From: Typhlomys cinereus
Lineage: Eukaryota; Chordata; Mammalia; Rodentia; Platacanthomyidae
Length of the DNA stretch: 64,000 bases
Direction: 5' to 3'
Assembly: GCA_023101885.1 (NCBI GenBank)
Contig: JALPQD010000411.1
Location: 1,677,909 to 1,741,908, forward strand
A program made the position numbers and the translations under genes. The notes below the pieces were generated by a model. The model made no database searches. It was not told where the DNA came from and was given only the letters and a program-made list of their open reading frames with translations. Positions 36,081 through 48,724 of the stretch are shown here, in pieces. Every line of letters starts with the position of its first letter. The first letter of the stretch is position 1.

Positions 36081-36484
36081 ACAAACAAGTAACTGTCTGT
36101 TGGGACTTAAAATGTGATTACCCAACTCCAGTGTTCTACAAAAACTTTCTCCTGAACATAGTGATCTCTCTCTCTCTCTCTCTCTCTTGATCTCTCTCTC
36201 TTTTTCTCTTGCTCTCTTTCTCTCACTCTCTTGTCACCACTCCCCCTTTACCCCTTGTGAAATCCTTAGAAGGCATTCACGACCACCGTTTCCCTCAGAG
36301 GGCGAGCTACCTTTATCCTTGTGGCTTCTTTCTGGTCAGAACCACCAAGACTCACTTGGTACGCTAGACTTGATAAGAACTTTACTCATGTATGTGAAAC
36401 CGACTTCACGGCTAGCCAGTTTGTGGACCCTTCTTCCCACCAAATGTTGCCATAGCCTTCCTAAGGCCTACCAGGTTACTAGAT

Positions 36485-36712
36485 TGAAAGCTGAGAAATT
36501 AGCTCCCTTGATAGAACGTGTGCCTAGCGTGCATGAGGTGGTAAGTTCAAGCCTCAGCACCGCAGAAACCAGGCAAGATTGCGCATACCTGTCATCCCAG
36601 CGCTGGGGAGATCGAGGCAGGAACATCTGAAGTTCACAGCTATCCTTCACTATATGGTGAGCTTGAGGCCAGCCAGCATGGGATAAATGAGACCTTGTCT
36701 CAAAAAAAAAAA
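36485..36712 (+). repeat. ID+B1 dimeric SINE (B4-like)
   Basis: A tRNA-like part (ATAGAACGTGTGCCTAGCGT, GTTCAAGCCTCAGCACC) is followed by a B1 part (ATACCTGTCATCCCAGCGCT, GAGGCCAGCCAGCATGGG) and an A-run. Confidence 0.8.
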
Positions 36713-36718
36713 GTACCA

Positions 36719-36930
36719 GCTGAGGAGATAAGCAGGCAATGTACGTGCTCACAAACTTGGTGACTGGAGGTCAATGTTTGATCCCCTGAAAATCCCCTGA
36801 AGCTTCCACATGATGGAAGGAGAGAACTGACTTCTCAAAGTAGTCCTCTAACTTCTGCTCATGCACCATGACGTATATGGTCTCTCTGTCTGTCTCTCCC
36901 TTAAATAAGTAAACAAATATCTAAAAACAT
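36719..36930 (+). repeat. Second-family SINE
   Basis: CAGCTGAGGAGATAAGCAGG head, AGTCCTCTAACTTCTGCTCA segment, CTCTGTCTGTCTCTCC and AAATAAGTAAACAAA. Confidence 0.75.
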
Positions 36931-37019
36931 AAATTACTAGAGTGAAACTATTGAGATATATATGCATATAATAGTATGCTTTCACCTTAAGTTTCTTCAT
37001 TCGTACACTTATTTATTTT

Positions 37020-37291
37020 TAATATTTTATTTATTTTATGTGTGTGTGTGTGTATATCGGTAGGCACTGTGTGTCCCTGTGGAGGACCAAGGATGGCTTC
37101 AGGAATCATCCTGGATTGCTTCTACCTTCTTTTTGCTTCACTCTGGAATTTCCCAGGCTCCGCCCACCAGAGTCCAAAGTGCAGCCCACTGCCGCTGCAC
37201 CTGGCATTTTTAGGTGGGACCTGGGATCTGAACTCAAGACCCTCTGCTTGTGAGACAGATTATTAACCCTTGAGCAATCTCTCCAGCCCCA
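37020..37291 (-). repeat. Older SINE, reverse
   Basis: TATTTATTTTATGTGTGTGT start, GGAGGACCAAGGATGGCTTC, body, and TTGAGCAATCTCTCCAGCCC end. Confidence 0.9.
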
Positions 37292-37381
37292 TTTATAATT
37301 TAAAATGAACATTAATACACATACTCATATTCATACCTTAAAGCATTGCTAACAAATAACGACAATAAACTACTAGAGGAG

Positions 37382-37650
37382 TGCTGGAGAGATGGCTCAG
37401 GGGTTAAGTTTAAGCCTCTGCCTCATAAACAGAAGGACCTGAATTTGGATCCCAGATCCCACTTAAAAACACCAGGCACAAATATCGTGTAGCCTGCACT
37501 TCCAACTCTGGAAGGTGTAGCCTGGGAAATCCCAGAGCAAAAACAAAAAGGAGGTAGAACAGTCCAGGATGACTCCCAGTGTCATCCTTAGACTTTCTCA
37601 GGTACACACCGTGCTCTCTAATACACACACACACACACACACAAAGAACC
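37382..37650 (+). repeat. Older tRNA-headed SINE
   Basis: GCTGGAGAGATGGCTCAGGG head; body GTCCAGGATGACTCCCAGTG; (CA)n tail. Confidence 0.9.
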
Positions 37651-38151
37651 TACTAGACAATGTGGTCGATACTAGATAAATATAGAACCTTCAAGCTAAA
37701 CAGACTATTCTAATCAACAGTTCTCAAGGGCCTTAAAGAAAATTCGAATCTATGAGAAAGCTCAGTGTCATTCCAACGGTTCATAAATTCTGGCTTTACT
37801 CAGAGACATGCACAGCATTCAACTCAACCTCCCCAGATAAAAGCTCACAGGAATTATACAAAATTCTTCCTGAAATAACACATTCCAGGCCATAACATTG
37901 AAAACTTCTGGGAAACGTTTTCAGGGTACTGGAAGATGGAGTGAGCGTGTACCTCATGCTTCCCAACCTGTAAAAAATGAAAATCAAGGCAAAGGGGGCA
38001 TGGCCTGGAGCCCTGCCTGTGTCTGCAAATGAATTTTGCTACTTGTCTCCTTCCATGGTTTATAAATACATAGGAGAAACGTGATTGTTTTCTAGGTGAG
38101 TAGAAACCTGACTCTAATGAAAAGCCACAGCACCCACAAGGGTTTAAACAG

Positions 38152-38194
<43 letters not shown>

Positions 38195-38634
38195 AATATG
38201 TGCCCGTGTGCACACACACATGCATATACACACACATGAAAATGGAAAAAAAAAAAAGAATTTGACTGCTAACACAAGAACAAACTGCTGATCACCCAGA
38301 GCAGATGGGCAAAGCCGTCTGAACAAGATTCTTCTATTGGTTCCATGGTCTTTAGCAGATTATGGCCTGTCTCTGCCTTGATAATGCTCCCCCCCACTCC
38401 CTGCCAATGGCTCAGGGTTGTGACTTTCAGAGGCGGGAGATGGGAGGCATCTCGCTGAAACATCATCTGTCTTACCATCTATAATGCACTGCACAAAAGA
38501 TCTGCTAGACCTGTCAGCTGCAAATATTAAATGAAAATAAAGTCATGTCCTTTCCTGTGTTCTGTCCGGTCCTGTGCTGAAAAACTCACAACTCAAAAGC
38601 CAGTCTCCACCATGATAATCCCATCAGCCCTCTC

Positions 38635-38940
38635 TCTCTTTTTTTTTTTTTTTAACAGATTCTTTTTTTATTATTTATTCAATTGTGTGTGTATGTGTGT
38701 CCACGTGTGTATGTATGTGTGTGTGTGTGTAGAACCACAGACGAATTCGGGAACCACCATGGACGCCTCTACCTCCTCCTTGTTTACTCTGCCCGGGGAT
38801 TCACAGGCTCCGCCCTACCAGGACCAGAAACACAGGCTGCCCCACTTCTGCCCGGCGTCTATACGTGGGGTCTAGGATCCGAACTCAGGACCTTCTGCCT
38901 GCAAGGCAGAGGCTTAACCCCTGAGCCACCTCTCCAGCCC
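38635..38940 (-). mobile_element. Young SINE, reverse, with TSD
   Basis: TSD CCCATCAGCCCTCTC at 38,620-38,634 and 38,941-38,955. Confidence 0.95.
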
Positions 38941-38999
38941 CCCATCAGCCCTCTCAAGCCATCACCAATACAAACTTGAAACACCGTACGATTAGAATC

Positions 39000-39110
39000 T
39001 TGGTCAATGATAATACTAGGACTCAGGGTGTATGTAGCTCAGTGGTAGAGCACATGTTTAGCCTGAGCAGTTCTGACTTTAATCCTTAGCAGTAAGAAAA
39101 AAATAGAGTC
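39000..39110 (+). repeat. ID-like SINE monomer
   Basis: GGTGTATGTAGCTCAGTGGT and AGAGCACATGTTTAGCCTGA resemble the tRNA-Ala head of ID elements, followed by a short A-rich tail. Confidence 0.7.
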
Positions 39111-39214
39111 TTTGTGTCAGAAAAGGGGACATAATCATACTTAAACTTTGCCCCAATGCGCCCAAAGCAATGTAGTCATAGGCACAATTGAGAAGGATCA
39201 CATCTCCAGAGTGG

Positions 39215-39590
39215 TGCCTAAGATGTTCCTCCCAGCAAAACAAGCCAGCGGGTAAGGACGCTTGCTGCCAAGCCTGGAGATCTAAGCTCAGTCCTGGAAC
39301 CTACACAACCCTTAAGTTGTCCTCTGACTTCCACAAGTGTGTAGTAGTGCCTACACACACACATGCACACACACATGCATGCACACATATACATGCACAC
39401 ATATACATGCACACATATGCACACACATACACGCATGCAGCACACACATACATATACATATGCACACACACATACATGTACACATACACGTATATATATA
39501 TGCACACACAGATATGCACATATATACACACACATGCACACACACATACAATGCACATACACACACATGCATGTGATAAATTAATGCAAA
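39215..39590 (+). repeat. Decayed SINE with long CA/TA/TG purine-pyrimidine tail
   Basis: A SINE-like head at about 39,240 (GCCAGCGGGTAAGGACGCTT) and GTTGTCCTCTGACTTCCACA lead into about 220 bp of ACACAC/ATATAC/ATGCAC alternation. Confidence 0.75.
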
Positions 39591-40220
39591 TAATAACAAC
39601 AAAAGACCTTTCCATGCCAACCGCAAATCCAGGTAAACTGTCACGCAGGGCTGCTGCTGAACCATTCCAGGAGTGTGACAACCAGGTGGAACTACATTCC
39701 CTTGGGGAGATTACACAGCATGTAACCATTTCTGGGGGTAAGAACCCTGAGGATAACATTCCTATGACAGAAGTTAAATAACTCAAGTGGTCATCGTAAA
39801 AGTATTTCTTTGCATGGACTGATTCAGTGAATAGGAAAGACTAGCCTTGGGGACATAAAAAATAAGTTTAAATTTCCTAACGCAAGGATTTATGGGTGAC
39901 GGGCTAATGGGTAGCATATGGATAGTAAATAGCTTTAGTTCTCCTTTGGGCCAACAAGGAAGGGATCTGTGACATCGCTAACATTTCACGCTGTGTCTGA
40001 ATTCACACTACACAGCATACTGGTCATGGAAAGCTGACACAATGACTCCCTGCATCTTGTTTTCTTGATCAAAACTGGAAAATCAGGTTCCAAAGCTTCT
40101 TCCTCTTCATCTCTCAAAGATACACTTGTTTCCCATCCATTCTATGTCTTCTATGTCTATCCTTCATACAGTTACTATCCAGACTGATGTTTCAGCTAAT
40201 GACTCAAGAAAGAAACCAGG

Positions 40221-40481
40221 GGGACTGGAGAGGTGGCTCAGGTGTTAAGCCTCTGCCTTGTAGGCGGAAGGTCCTGAGTTCGGATCCTAGACCCCAAGTA
40301 TAGACGCCAGGCGGAAGCGGGCGGCCTGCGTTTTTTGGTCCTGGTAAGGCAGAGCCTGTGAATCTAGGGGCAGAGTAAACAAGGAGGAGGTGGAGGCGGT
40401 CCATGGTGGTTCCCGAATTTGTCTGTGGTTCTACACACACACACGCATACATGCACAATTGCATAAATAAATAATAAAAAA
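40221..40481 (+). mobile_element. Young SINE with TSD
   Basis: TSD AAGAAAGAAACCAGG at 40,206-40,220 and 40,482-40,496. Confidence 0.94.
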
Positions 40482-40574
40482 AAGAAAGAAACCAGGATGA
40501 ATCTTGCTAATTGACACACAAAGTGAAATCAGCTCTCAGTCGACAGTGAATCTGAAGGAGAAGCAAGAACAGGA

Positions 40575-40785
40575 TAAAAGGGCCAGCGAGATAGCCCAGC
40601 ATGTTAGGCACCTGATTGCAAACCTGCTTGTGACCTGAGTTCAATTCTCAAAAGCCTGACCACATGAAGGAATGGAGAACAGAGAAATGACTTCCAAAAG
40701 TCTTCCACCTGCGCACCATGGTGCTCTCTCTCTCTCTGTCTCACACACACACACACACACACCCTCTCCCTCTAGTAGTTAAAAA
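40575..40785 (+). repeat. Second-family SINE
   Basis: GGCCAGCGAGATAGCCCAGC head, AAAGTCTTCCACCTGCGCAC, CTCTCTCTCTGTCTC and (CA)n. Confidence 0.78.
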
Positions 40786-40820
40786 AGGAAAGAATGAACA
40801 GGGTAAAAGTCTATCTTCTG

Positions 40821-41134
40821 GGGCTGGAGAGGTGGCTCAGGGGTTAAGCTTCCGCCTTGCAGGCGGAAGGTCCTGAGTTCAGATCCCAGATCCCACACAC
40901 GTATAGATGCCAGGCGGAAGCGGGGGTGGCCTGCGCTTCTGGTCCTGGTAGGGCGGAGCCTGTGAATCCCGGGGCAGAAGGAGGTGGAGGCGTCCATGGT
41001 GGTTCACGAATTCGTCCGTGGTTCTACACACACATATACACACGCGCGCGCACATACACATGCACATGCGCACAGTTGAATAAATAATAATAATAATAAA
41101 AAAAATTAAAAAAAAGAAGTGTCCTAAAAAAAAA
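40821..41134 (+). mobile_element. Young SINE with TSD
   Basis: TSD AAAAGTCTATCTTCTG and AAAAGTCTATCGTCTG (one mismatch) at 40,805-40,820 and 41,135-41,150. The A-rich tail contains a short non-A interruption. Confidence 0.93.
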
Positions 41135-42704
41135 AAAAGTCTATCGTCTGCCAGCTTTGGTTCAGTGAAGACTAATGTGAGGGAGAGAAGAGAAAACTAT
41201 TGGGATCAACCTGGGGAAAGACAGACTGCTCTGTAGCTATGGCAACAAGCAGCCACCACAGCTTGCTAGATGAACAGTTAGGTAAGAGGAGAACAATGTT
41301 TGGCAGTCCCTGGCCTCTGAAAGTCAGTCAATCCATGACAGACTCCCTCAGCTAAACGTAGCCCAAACACCAGCCAATCAACAATAGCCTCACTCCAGAA
41401 CCGTTACAGATTATGTAAATGCTTCTGCTTCCAAATTTACCAAGACTCGAACTCCCAAACTTATGTATGATTAACACTGCTGTCATGGAAGAGACTCTGA
41501 TGGATCTGTGTGGCTTTTCTTTGGTAAGCAATACATCCAGTGGTTCTTCCAGATGCTGAATGGGGGGGTCACCATTCTTGGACCATACCTCGAAGTGAAT
41601 GGGGCTGGCAGTTCTCTGAGATGCATCAATGTTTTCTGCTGATGCAGTGGGAGAACTCAAGAGACTCCACAGAGGACTCAGGGATGCAGGAAGTTTGACC
41701 AGAATGTGTTCCTAGGCTTTGTGCCTGTGTGTAGCCAAAAGGAGAATGTTTCTACTCCCATGGAGGTTAATAGCAAGCATTGACAGAAGAGGGAACTGTT
41801 GTTTGAAAGTGAACCAAATGGCTTTCACACAAAAGGTAAGACAAAGCCAAGCAAGGAGATCCATCTGCCGTTGACCTTGCTCCAAGAATCCAACAGGGTT
41901 AGCAACATGTCAATGCTTTTCATTGGATGCGTTATTCAATATTGTAGTCCCGAGGCTGCATGCACAATTAATTAGCTCATCTGAGAGGCAAAGAGAGGAA
42001 GAATTTCCCAGTAAATAAATAAATGACAGAACTGGAAAGCCGCGCTCTGCTCTCTACATCCCTATTCCTCAACGTCTGCAAGATTACCAACATCAGAGTT
42101 TGCATAAGACCAAAGCAAGAGCACAGAGCCTCAGGATGCTGAGACAGTGGATTTTTGGAGCGCTGGTTTCAAGATGGGACTGGTTGGCGTAACTTCCATT
42201 ACAAAAAAAAAAAAAAAAAAGAAAAGAAAACAAAGTGGAAGTGACTGTGGATGAATCCCTATATCCCTTTTGGCTTCCACAGGCACACACACTTAAGTGC
42301 ACTCATGTATACACATCCACACACACATGCACTGATCCACATACACATACGTGAAAGAAAAAAATAAGTTGGAAGGAGTCATGATCATCCCTAGGGATCA
42401 ATAGTCAAGTGGTGGTTGCTGGGAAGAGACTTTTTTTTTTTCCACAGCAGTTTACTCACTGACAAGGTAACCATGTTCCAGTTTAAAAAAAAAAAAAAAA
42501 AGACATGACTTATACATGCTTTATGTAACTTTTTAAGGAAGGATTGAATTTATGAGTGCTTCACCAGACAGGGTTTCAAAACCAGACCACCTGTAATCTA
42601 AAGAAGCGGATGTCTACCTCCAGCCAACTGTGTGAGGAAAGGAGGTAGTAAGATCATCAGTGCGTGCACCCATTTTAATGAAATATTTAATTTTTTAAAA
42701 CTTT

Positions 42705-42961
42705 ATTCATTCAGTGTGTGTGTGTGTGTGTTGTGTGATAGAAGGCACATGTGTTCCTGTGGAGGACCAAGAGTGACTTCAGGAATCATCCTGGATTGCT
42801 TCTACTTCCTTCCCTCTTGGATTTCCCAGGCTCTGCCCACCAGGACTGGAAATGCAGGCCACTACCATTTCCCCCTGGTGATTTTGTGTGGGACCAGAGA
42901 TCCGAACTCGGGACTTTGTGCTTGTGAAACAGTCTTAACCCCTGAGCCATCTCTCTGGCTC
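42705..42961 (-). repeat. Older SINE, reverse
   Basis: (TG)n, GTTCCTGTGGAGGACCAAGA, body, CTGAGCCATCTCTCTGGC end. Confidence 0.9.
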
Positions 42962-44105
42962 ATGAAATACATTTTGAAGGATGGCTTAGGAGTGCCAAGG
43001 CAAATTTGTATCCTTCATTTTCAAGAAGCAAGTTAGTTGTAGGTGTGAAGTGTAATAGGTTCCCTGACTTTAAGACTAGGCATATTGTGATTTGATTTTC
43101 CCATGTGGAAGCTACTGCAGTTACTCTTTTTTGCTGCTGTGAGACAACACTCAGACCCAACTTAAGGGAGAAAGGGAGTTTTATTTGGTTTGTGGTTCCC
43201 AAAAGCACAGCCCATTACAGAGCGACTCACACAGCAGGCAGCATGGCTGGAGGGAGAAGCAGGAGGCTGACTGAGGTCACTGCAGTCACCAGAAGGTGGG
43301 GAGAAAGAGCAAGCCAAGATGAAACAGGGCCTGACCACCAAACCTCAAGGCCGGTCCCCTGGAACCTGCCACCCTCCAGCAAAGTGCCACCTCCTAAAAG
43401 GTACCACAACTGTCCCAAACATCAACAAAATTGAAGGAAGTAAACACAAGAATTGGGAGGGGGAGGTCATCTCACGTTCAAACATGATAGAACCTTAAGA
43501 TTCATTACTGGAAAGGTTCCAACTTTCTCGATTCATTACAGGTAAAGAGAGTGAAAGACATGTGGATTTCTCTCAAGTTATTTGTAAGTATCCATAATAC
43601 CAAGGACACAGGAGTTGCCTGGACTGCTTGGAAGGGAGCAAACTGACGCATGCAAGCCCTAGCGTCATGTAGTTCCTGTCTTCCTGGAGCTACACATGTT
43701 GACCTGGTGGTAACTGCTTCCCCAGCCTCCTACAGATTTACTGATTCAGAATGTCAGTCGCTTGAATGCAAGATTTCAGCTGCCTTAGTAGAGACAGACC
43801 ACACCCAGAGATCTCAGCAAGGCGGCACAGACCAGAGTGTACTGATTAACCCCAGCTGCCCACAAGCCAATCAGGGTGAGGAGGGTTGTAGCCACTGGAA
43901 ACAAGGGAGGGAATGGAGAAAGGAGGTAAAGATCAACAGCTTGCCTCTCCCTTCACACTTGGCCAGATGGTGTGTTCTTGCAGAAAGAACAGATATGTGA
44001 GCAGTAAGCACGGGTTTAATTCTCTCAGGCCATGGCTTCCATATTGATTTTCTAGGGTGCAATTTCCCTAAGGCTGCATAAAGTATCCTCAGAAACTGCC
44101 TTCCT

Positions 44106-44388
44106 GGGGCTGGAGAGGTGGCTCAGGGGTTAAGCCTCCGCCTTGCAGGCGGAAGGTCCTGAGTTCGGATCCCAGATCCCACGTATAGGCGGAAGCGGGG
44201 GCGGCCTGCGCTTCTGGTCCTGGTGGGGCGGAGTCCTGTGAATCCCGGGACAGGAGGTGGAGGTGGAGGTGGTCCATGGTGGTTCGCGAATTCGTCCGTG
44301 GTTCTACACACACACACACACCACACACACACCACACACATGCGCACAGTTGAATAAATAATAATAAAAAAAAATTAAAAAAAAAAAA
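44106..44388 (+). mobile_element. Young SINE with TSD
   Basis: TSD AAACTGCCTTCCT at 44,093-44,105 and 44,389-44,401. Confidence 0.95.
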
Positions 44389-44477
44389 AAACTGCCTTCC
44401 TCACAATCCCAAGACAGTTGTTTTGTCTGAGTCTGAAATGTGCTAACAGAGAACTTGCCGATAAATGGAAGGTTCTT

Positions 44478-44721
44478 TTTTTTTTTATTATTATTATTTA
44501 TTCAACTGTGCGCATGTGCGTGTGTATGTGCGTGCGCGTGTATGTGTGTGTAGAACCACGCACGAATTCGGGAACCACCATGGACGCCTCCACCCTACCA
44601 GGACCAGAAGCGCAGGCCGCCCCCACTTCCGCCTGGCGTCTATACGTGGGATCTGGGATCCGAACTCAGGACCTTCCGCCTGCAAGGCGGAGGCTTAACC
44701 CCTGAGCCACCTCTCCAGCCC
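44478..44721 (-). mobile_element. Young SINE, reverse, with internal deletion and TSD
   Basis: TSD AAATGGAAGGTTCTT at 44,463-44,477 and 44,722-44,736. Compared with other copies it lacks the body part between the GGACGCCTCCACC box and the CCTACCAGGACCAG box. Confidence 0.95.
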
Positions 44722-45224
44722 AAATGGAAGGTTCTTAAGGACACATGTTCCATTAGCCATTTTCTTTTTGAAATGATGCATTTTAAATGGTCTTGTCTCA
44801 TTCTGAGGATTCCATCCTGTCCCCCACTCAAGAGCATGAATATAATACAAACCGAGCACTCAAATGGTCCTTGACCCCACGTGGACTCACTTTAACATGA
44901 CCAGCTTCAAAATTAGACCTTCCCCCTTTCCTTAGCTTTAACAAAATGTGATGTGAATTTGTAATTGAATAGTACTGGTCTGGGAGCTTTCATTGTATTT
45001 CATCTAATCATGAGGACAACAGTTTTATCTTTCAGATCTAATTGAAACAAAGCCTTGGCAAAGAAAAACACAATTGACTGTGCACACACCATGCCTGTGT
45101 CTTGACACGCATGCAGGGGACAGAATAGAACTGTTTTCTACCACATGGGGTCCAGGAATTGAACTCAGGTCATTAGGTTTGGTATTTCTTACTGCAATTT
45201 TTAAAAACGTTTGAAATTTTTATT

Positions 45225-45447
45225 TAGTGTATGTGTGTATTTATGTGTATTAGAGGGCACTGTGTGTCCATGGAGGTCCAAGGGCAACTTTAGAAATCAT
45301 CTTGGATTGCTCCTACCTCCTATTTGTGCTACTCTGGAATTTCCCAGGCTCCACATTCCAGAGCCAGGTTAAGTGCAGGACCCATCCTTTCTGCCTGGCA
45401 GTCTGTGAGATTTAGAGTCTTAAGCCCAGAGCCATCTCTTCAGGCCC
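45225..45447 (-). repeat. Older SINE, reverse
   Basis: GTGTATGTGTGTATTTATGT, CATGGAGGTCCAAGGGCAAC, body, and CAGAGCCATCTCTTCAGGCC end. Confidence 0.85.
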
Positions 45448-46254
45448 CTTACTGCTAATACTTAGTCTATCCAGCATTTCTGTGCATGACAATTTTCTTC
45501 CTTGTCATGAGCCGGCTCCACCAGAATGACAAAATACTATGCTCACCACCAGCAGCTCAAACGCTACAGTTCTGAAATCCTGGTCACATTCTATTTGGGT
45601 AATAAATAAATAATAATGAATAATAAATTAAGTTCTAAAGATTGCTGTGCCTTGTACCCGAGGGGGTATCACGTCCCTTGGCTTTACTCTATCACTTTTC
45701 TTTTGGCTTATTGAGATAGGGCTCAAATGGGAACTGGTCTGAGAAAAACCTTTGGCTTACCCATGCTTAGGTCTTGAAAGCATCGACTTCTTTGCAGAAA
45801 CACCATCAAACACCATGGCAAACTGTTTTAGAAACAAGACATACTAATTCTCCTACGTTTTATTTATTTGGCTCTAGAAGAGTTTGCATGAAAATGAGCC
45901 TGTATGGCAGGTACAGAAACACACTGCGACAGCACCGGAGAGGCCCGGCCCCTCCTCCACAGAGCCTCAGTGTTAATACATACATGGGATGTTAGCAACA
46001 AACCAGACAGTCCAGGAGAGAGGAGCCCTTGAAGAAACAGTTTAAAGAGATCTTTCAAATCAACCATTCCTTTGCACATATTTAAATTCAAATAATGGAT
46101 ACATTCAGAGGCCCAATGTTGGCATAGAATAAAATCATGTTCATTTATTTTTTTCTGTATCTTAGAATTAGAAGGCATAAAATTAAATATGTTGAATGTA
46201 ATAAATTCATCCATACAAGTGCAAGTCTCCAGCTATAATGCATATTATGGCAGA

Positions 46255-46801
46255 TTTATTATTTAAAAATGTACCAGTAAATCAAAAAGGGGGTGTGTCC
46301 ATTTAACTTTTATTGAAGTGCATGTAGGAGGTCTTTAGAAACCAAATATGAGCATGAAGATATGGCCAAACATAAAAGTCTATCAAATTCAGTGAAAAGT
46401 TGCTGACTTTAAATAGTAGTTGTAAGAATGACCAATATATACCTCTGTTAACAACCCCTCACTCTACAGTAAAAAAAAAAAAAAAAGATAAACATTCAGT
46501 AAACATTCTTTCCTAAGGTAGTTTCCCTTATATATCAGTGATTTATCCATTTCTTTGTATACACAAATTTGTTGAACATACCAATCAGTGGTTCTCACAA
46601 TTGAAAAATAAAAGCACAAAAAAGTTTACACTCTTGTACAGGTAAATAAAAGATCACCTTGAATTAAACTGGATCTCCTTAAGGGCATAGTATAGTTTCA
46701 GTTCCTTTACCTATTACATAATTAGTTTCTTACATACAAATATTGACATATTTGGCTTGTGCTTCGAAGCCTTGTGTCTATGAAATCCATATTGATGCAG
46801 C
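46255..46801 (-). other. BIRC6: Likely BIRC6 3'UTR
   Basis: AT-rich sequence following the stop codon. On the minus strand AATAAA occurs at 46,309-46,314 and 46,255-46,260; either could serve for cleavage. The end chosen here is provisional. A segment of it (about 46,575-46,700) is also found, diverged, in the last intron near 47,220-47,365. Confidence 0.5.
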
Positions 46802-46981
46802 TCATAATTGGAAGTCACTGGGGAGTTCTTTGCTGCTGCTGGGTGTGACTTGATCATGTGTTAGAGTCTCCTCAGCACCTGTTGTGGCCCTGCACACCGG
46901 GGAAGAATCCTCAAGGTCTGGGTCCAAGCCTTCAGGGCAGGGAAGTTTCAATAGCTCTTCCCGGAGCTGAGCAGTATGGCG
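46802..46981 (-). CDS. BIRC6: BIRC6 last coding exon with stop codon
   Basis: The acceptor is TCCACATAG; the exon encodes RHTAQLREELLKLPCPEGLD, then PDLEDSSPVCRATTGAEETL and THDQVTPSSSKELPSDFQL, ending at TGA 46,804-46,802. SKELPSDFQL is the known C-terminus of BIRC6. The middle (DLEDSSPV) differs most from what I know of human, which fits an acidic, flexible tail after the UBC domain. Confidence 0.96.
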   Translation of the reverse strand, partial: RHTAQLREELLKLPCPEGLDPDLEDSSPVCRATTGAEETLTHDQVTPSSSKELPSDFQL

Positions 46982-47924
46982 CTATGTGGAGAAAATGGCT
47001 AATGTTAGAACTGGGAACACTGTAACGCTAAGCGACATCAACATCACCAGAAAGAAGAACTGGATTTTTATAAAAGTCTACTACTCTCTAGGTATACGAA
47101 TATTTACGGGGTACCTCCTCCGTGTGCTGGCCACTGAGAGGCACTTAGTAAAAACTAGGCAGTAAACAGAACTCACAAGAAACCCTAAACTCAAAATTAA
47201 TTATGTTGCTGAAAATCCTATACTAATGAGTGGTTCCCACAATTGGAAAATAAAAGAACAAAAACATTAACACTGTACAGGCAAACAAAGATCATCTTGC
47301 ATTACACTAGATCACACATAGCTCGAGTGCACAGTACAAATTCAGTCCTATTTGAGACCCAAGCCCTAACACCAAAATAGCATTAGTGATGACACCATTA
47401 ATTCCAAAAATAAATTCTTCTCAATTCAAGACAACTAACTCCATACATCTCTGGCACTGACTTCCCTTCCACGTAAAGGAAAGGAAGACAGTCGTGAAGC
47501 CTCCAGTACCAAGAATGGTAAGCACATGTGAGCAAATGCCTTAGACAGCACTGCCAGTACTGAGCAAGTGAACTGGGTCCAAGGGCCTAGTACCTCTAGA
47601 ACGTCACAAGAGGACAATGTTGTCTGAAGAAAGCGGTGGAAAGACAGGGCATCACCATTCACAAGAATTCACACCATTCAGAAGAAATTAAGTGCTAATG
47701 ATAGTGTGAAGAGTCACTTTCAAGAGTAAGTAAATGAGAGATAACTCAGAAAGTAAGATACTATTTACAAACTGGTGATCCCAGATCGACCCCTGGAAGA
47801 ATTGATAGAAGAACTGAAGTTGTCTCTTGACCTTTGCCTGTGCACCATCATGACATGCAAAAACAAGCCTTCATTTCTTCTACCACCCCTTCCCCTCCTC
47901 CACCCCCATTCTTTTATTATTATT

Positions 47925-48161
47925 TATTTATTACTGTAAACTGTGTGTTCCTGCGGGGACCAAAGGTGACTTCGGGTCACCCTGGATTGCTTCTACTTTC
48001 TTTTTGCTTAGCTATGGGATTTTCCCAGCCTCTGTCAACCAGGGCTAGAACTGCAGACACTGCCTTTTCCAACTGGCATTTTCACGTGGGACCTGGGATC
48101 CGAAATCAGGACCTTTTGCTTGTGAGGCACAGCCTTAACCCTTGAGCCATCTCTCCAGCTT
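47925..48161 (-). repeat. Older SINE, reverse
   Basis: TATTATTTATTTATTACTGT start, TTCCTGCGGGGACCAAAGGT, body, TTGAGCCATCTCTCCAGCTT end. Confidence 0.88.
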
Positions 48162-48652
48162 CCACCCCCATTCCTAAATAAACAAAATATTTTAAAGAAT
48201 AGTAAAATAAATAGACAACAGTACGGCTCTGACAACCAAGCAGGAATGGAATGAATGCAGAGGTGAAAGCCCAAGATGGAGACAGACTGGAAGGAAAAGA
48301 TCATCTCAACACCCAGCACGTGGTCCCTAACACACATGGTTCTGTGACACTTGCTGAGGCCAAAGGATGGAGAAGAGCTACGAGAAGCAGCAAAGGGTGG
48401 TGGCTAAACAGAAGGATTCCTATGTACAGAAAAAAATTCCACAAAACCAGTATATCTTCCATTTCCATTCTATGATGCCCATATTAAAAACAATCACCAG
48501 CTTCTCCCACCTATGAGCTGCTGGAGACTCTCTCCTCTCTCCCTCATTTCCCTAGACAATCACATTCTGAAAGGGAAGAGGCATAGGGAAAGACAAGAGG
48601 ATCAAAAGAAATTATGCACTGGCTCCATTCTTTTTCAAAAAATATTTATGTG

Positions 48653-48654
<2 letters not shown>

Positions 48655-48724
<70 letters not shown>

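Larger units (their letters stand above)
29041..46254. other. Intergenic region between TTC27 promoter and BIRC6 3' end
   Basis: About 17 kb without a recognised gene. It holds B1-like SINEs near 29,265 and 29,541, an L1 ORF2 scrap near 29,735, a MaLR element at 31,166, a solo LTR at 34,309, and many SINEs between 30,746 and 45,447. The stretches 33,380-33,990, 34,740-35,210, 39,600-40,200, 41,160-42,180, 43,440-44,090 and 45,450-46,250 have no feature I can name. Confidence 0.75.

Noticed and set aside
38531..38979. Frames that include CRTTDEFGNHHGRLYLLL-type sequence, repeated at many places
   Set aside because: The same peptide recurs wherever a young reverse SINE lies; it is SINE translation, not a gene family.
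39188..39786. Long frames on both strands full of H/T/Y/I or V/C/Y
   Set aside because: They arise from alternating CA/TA/TG simple repeats, which stay open in several frames at once.
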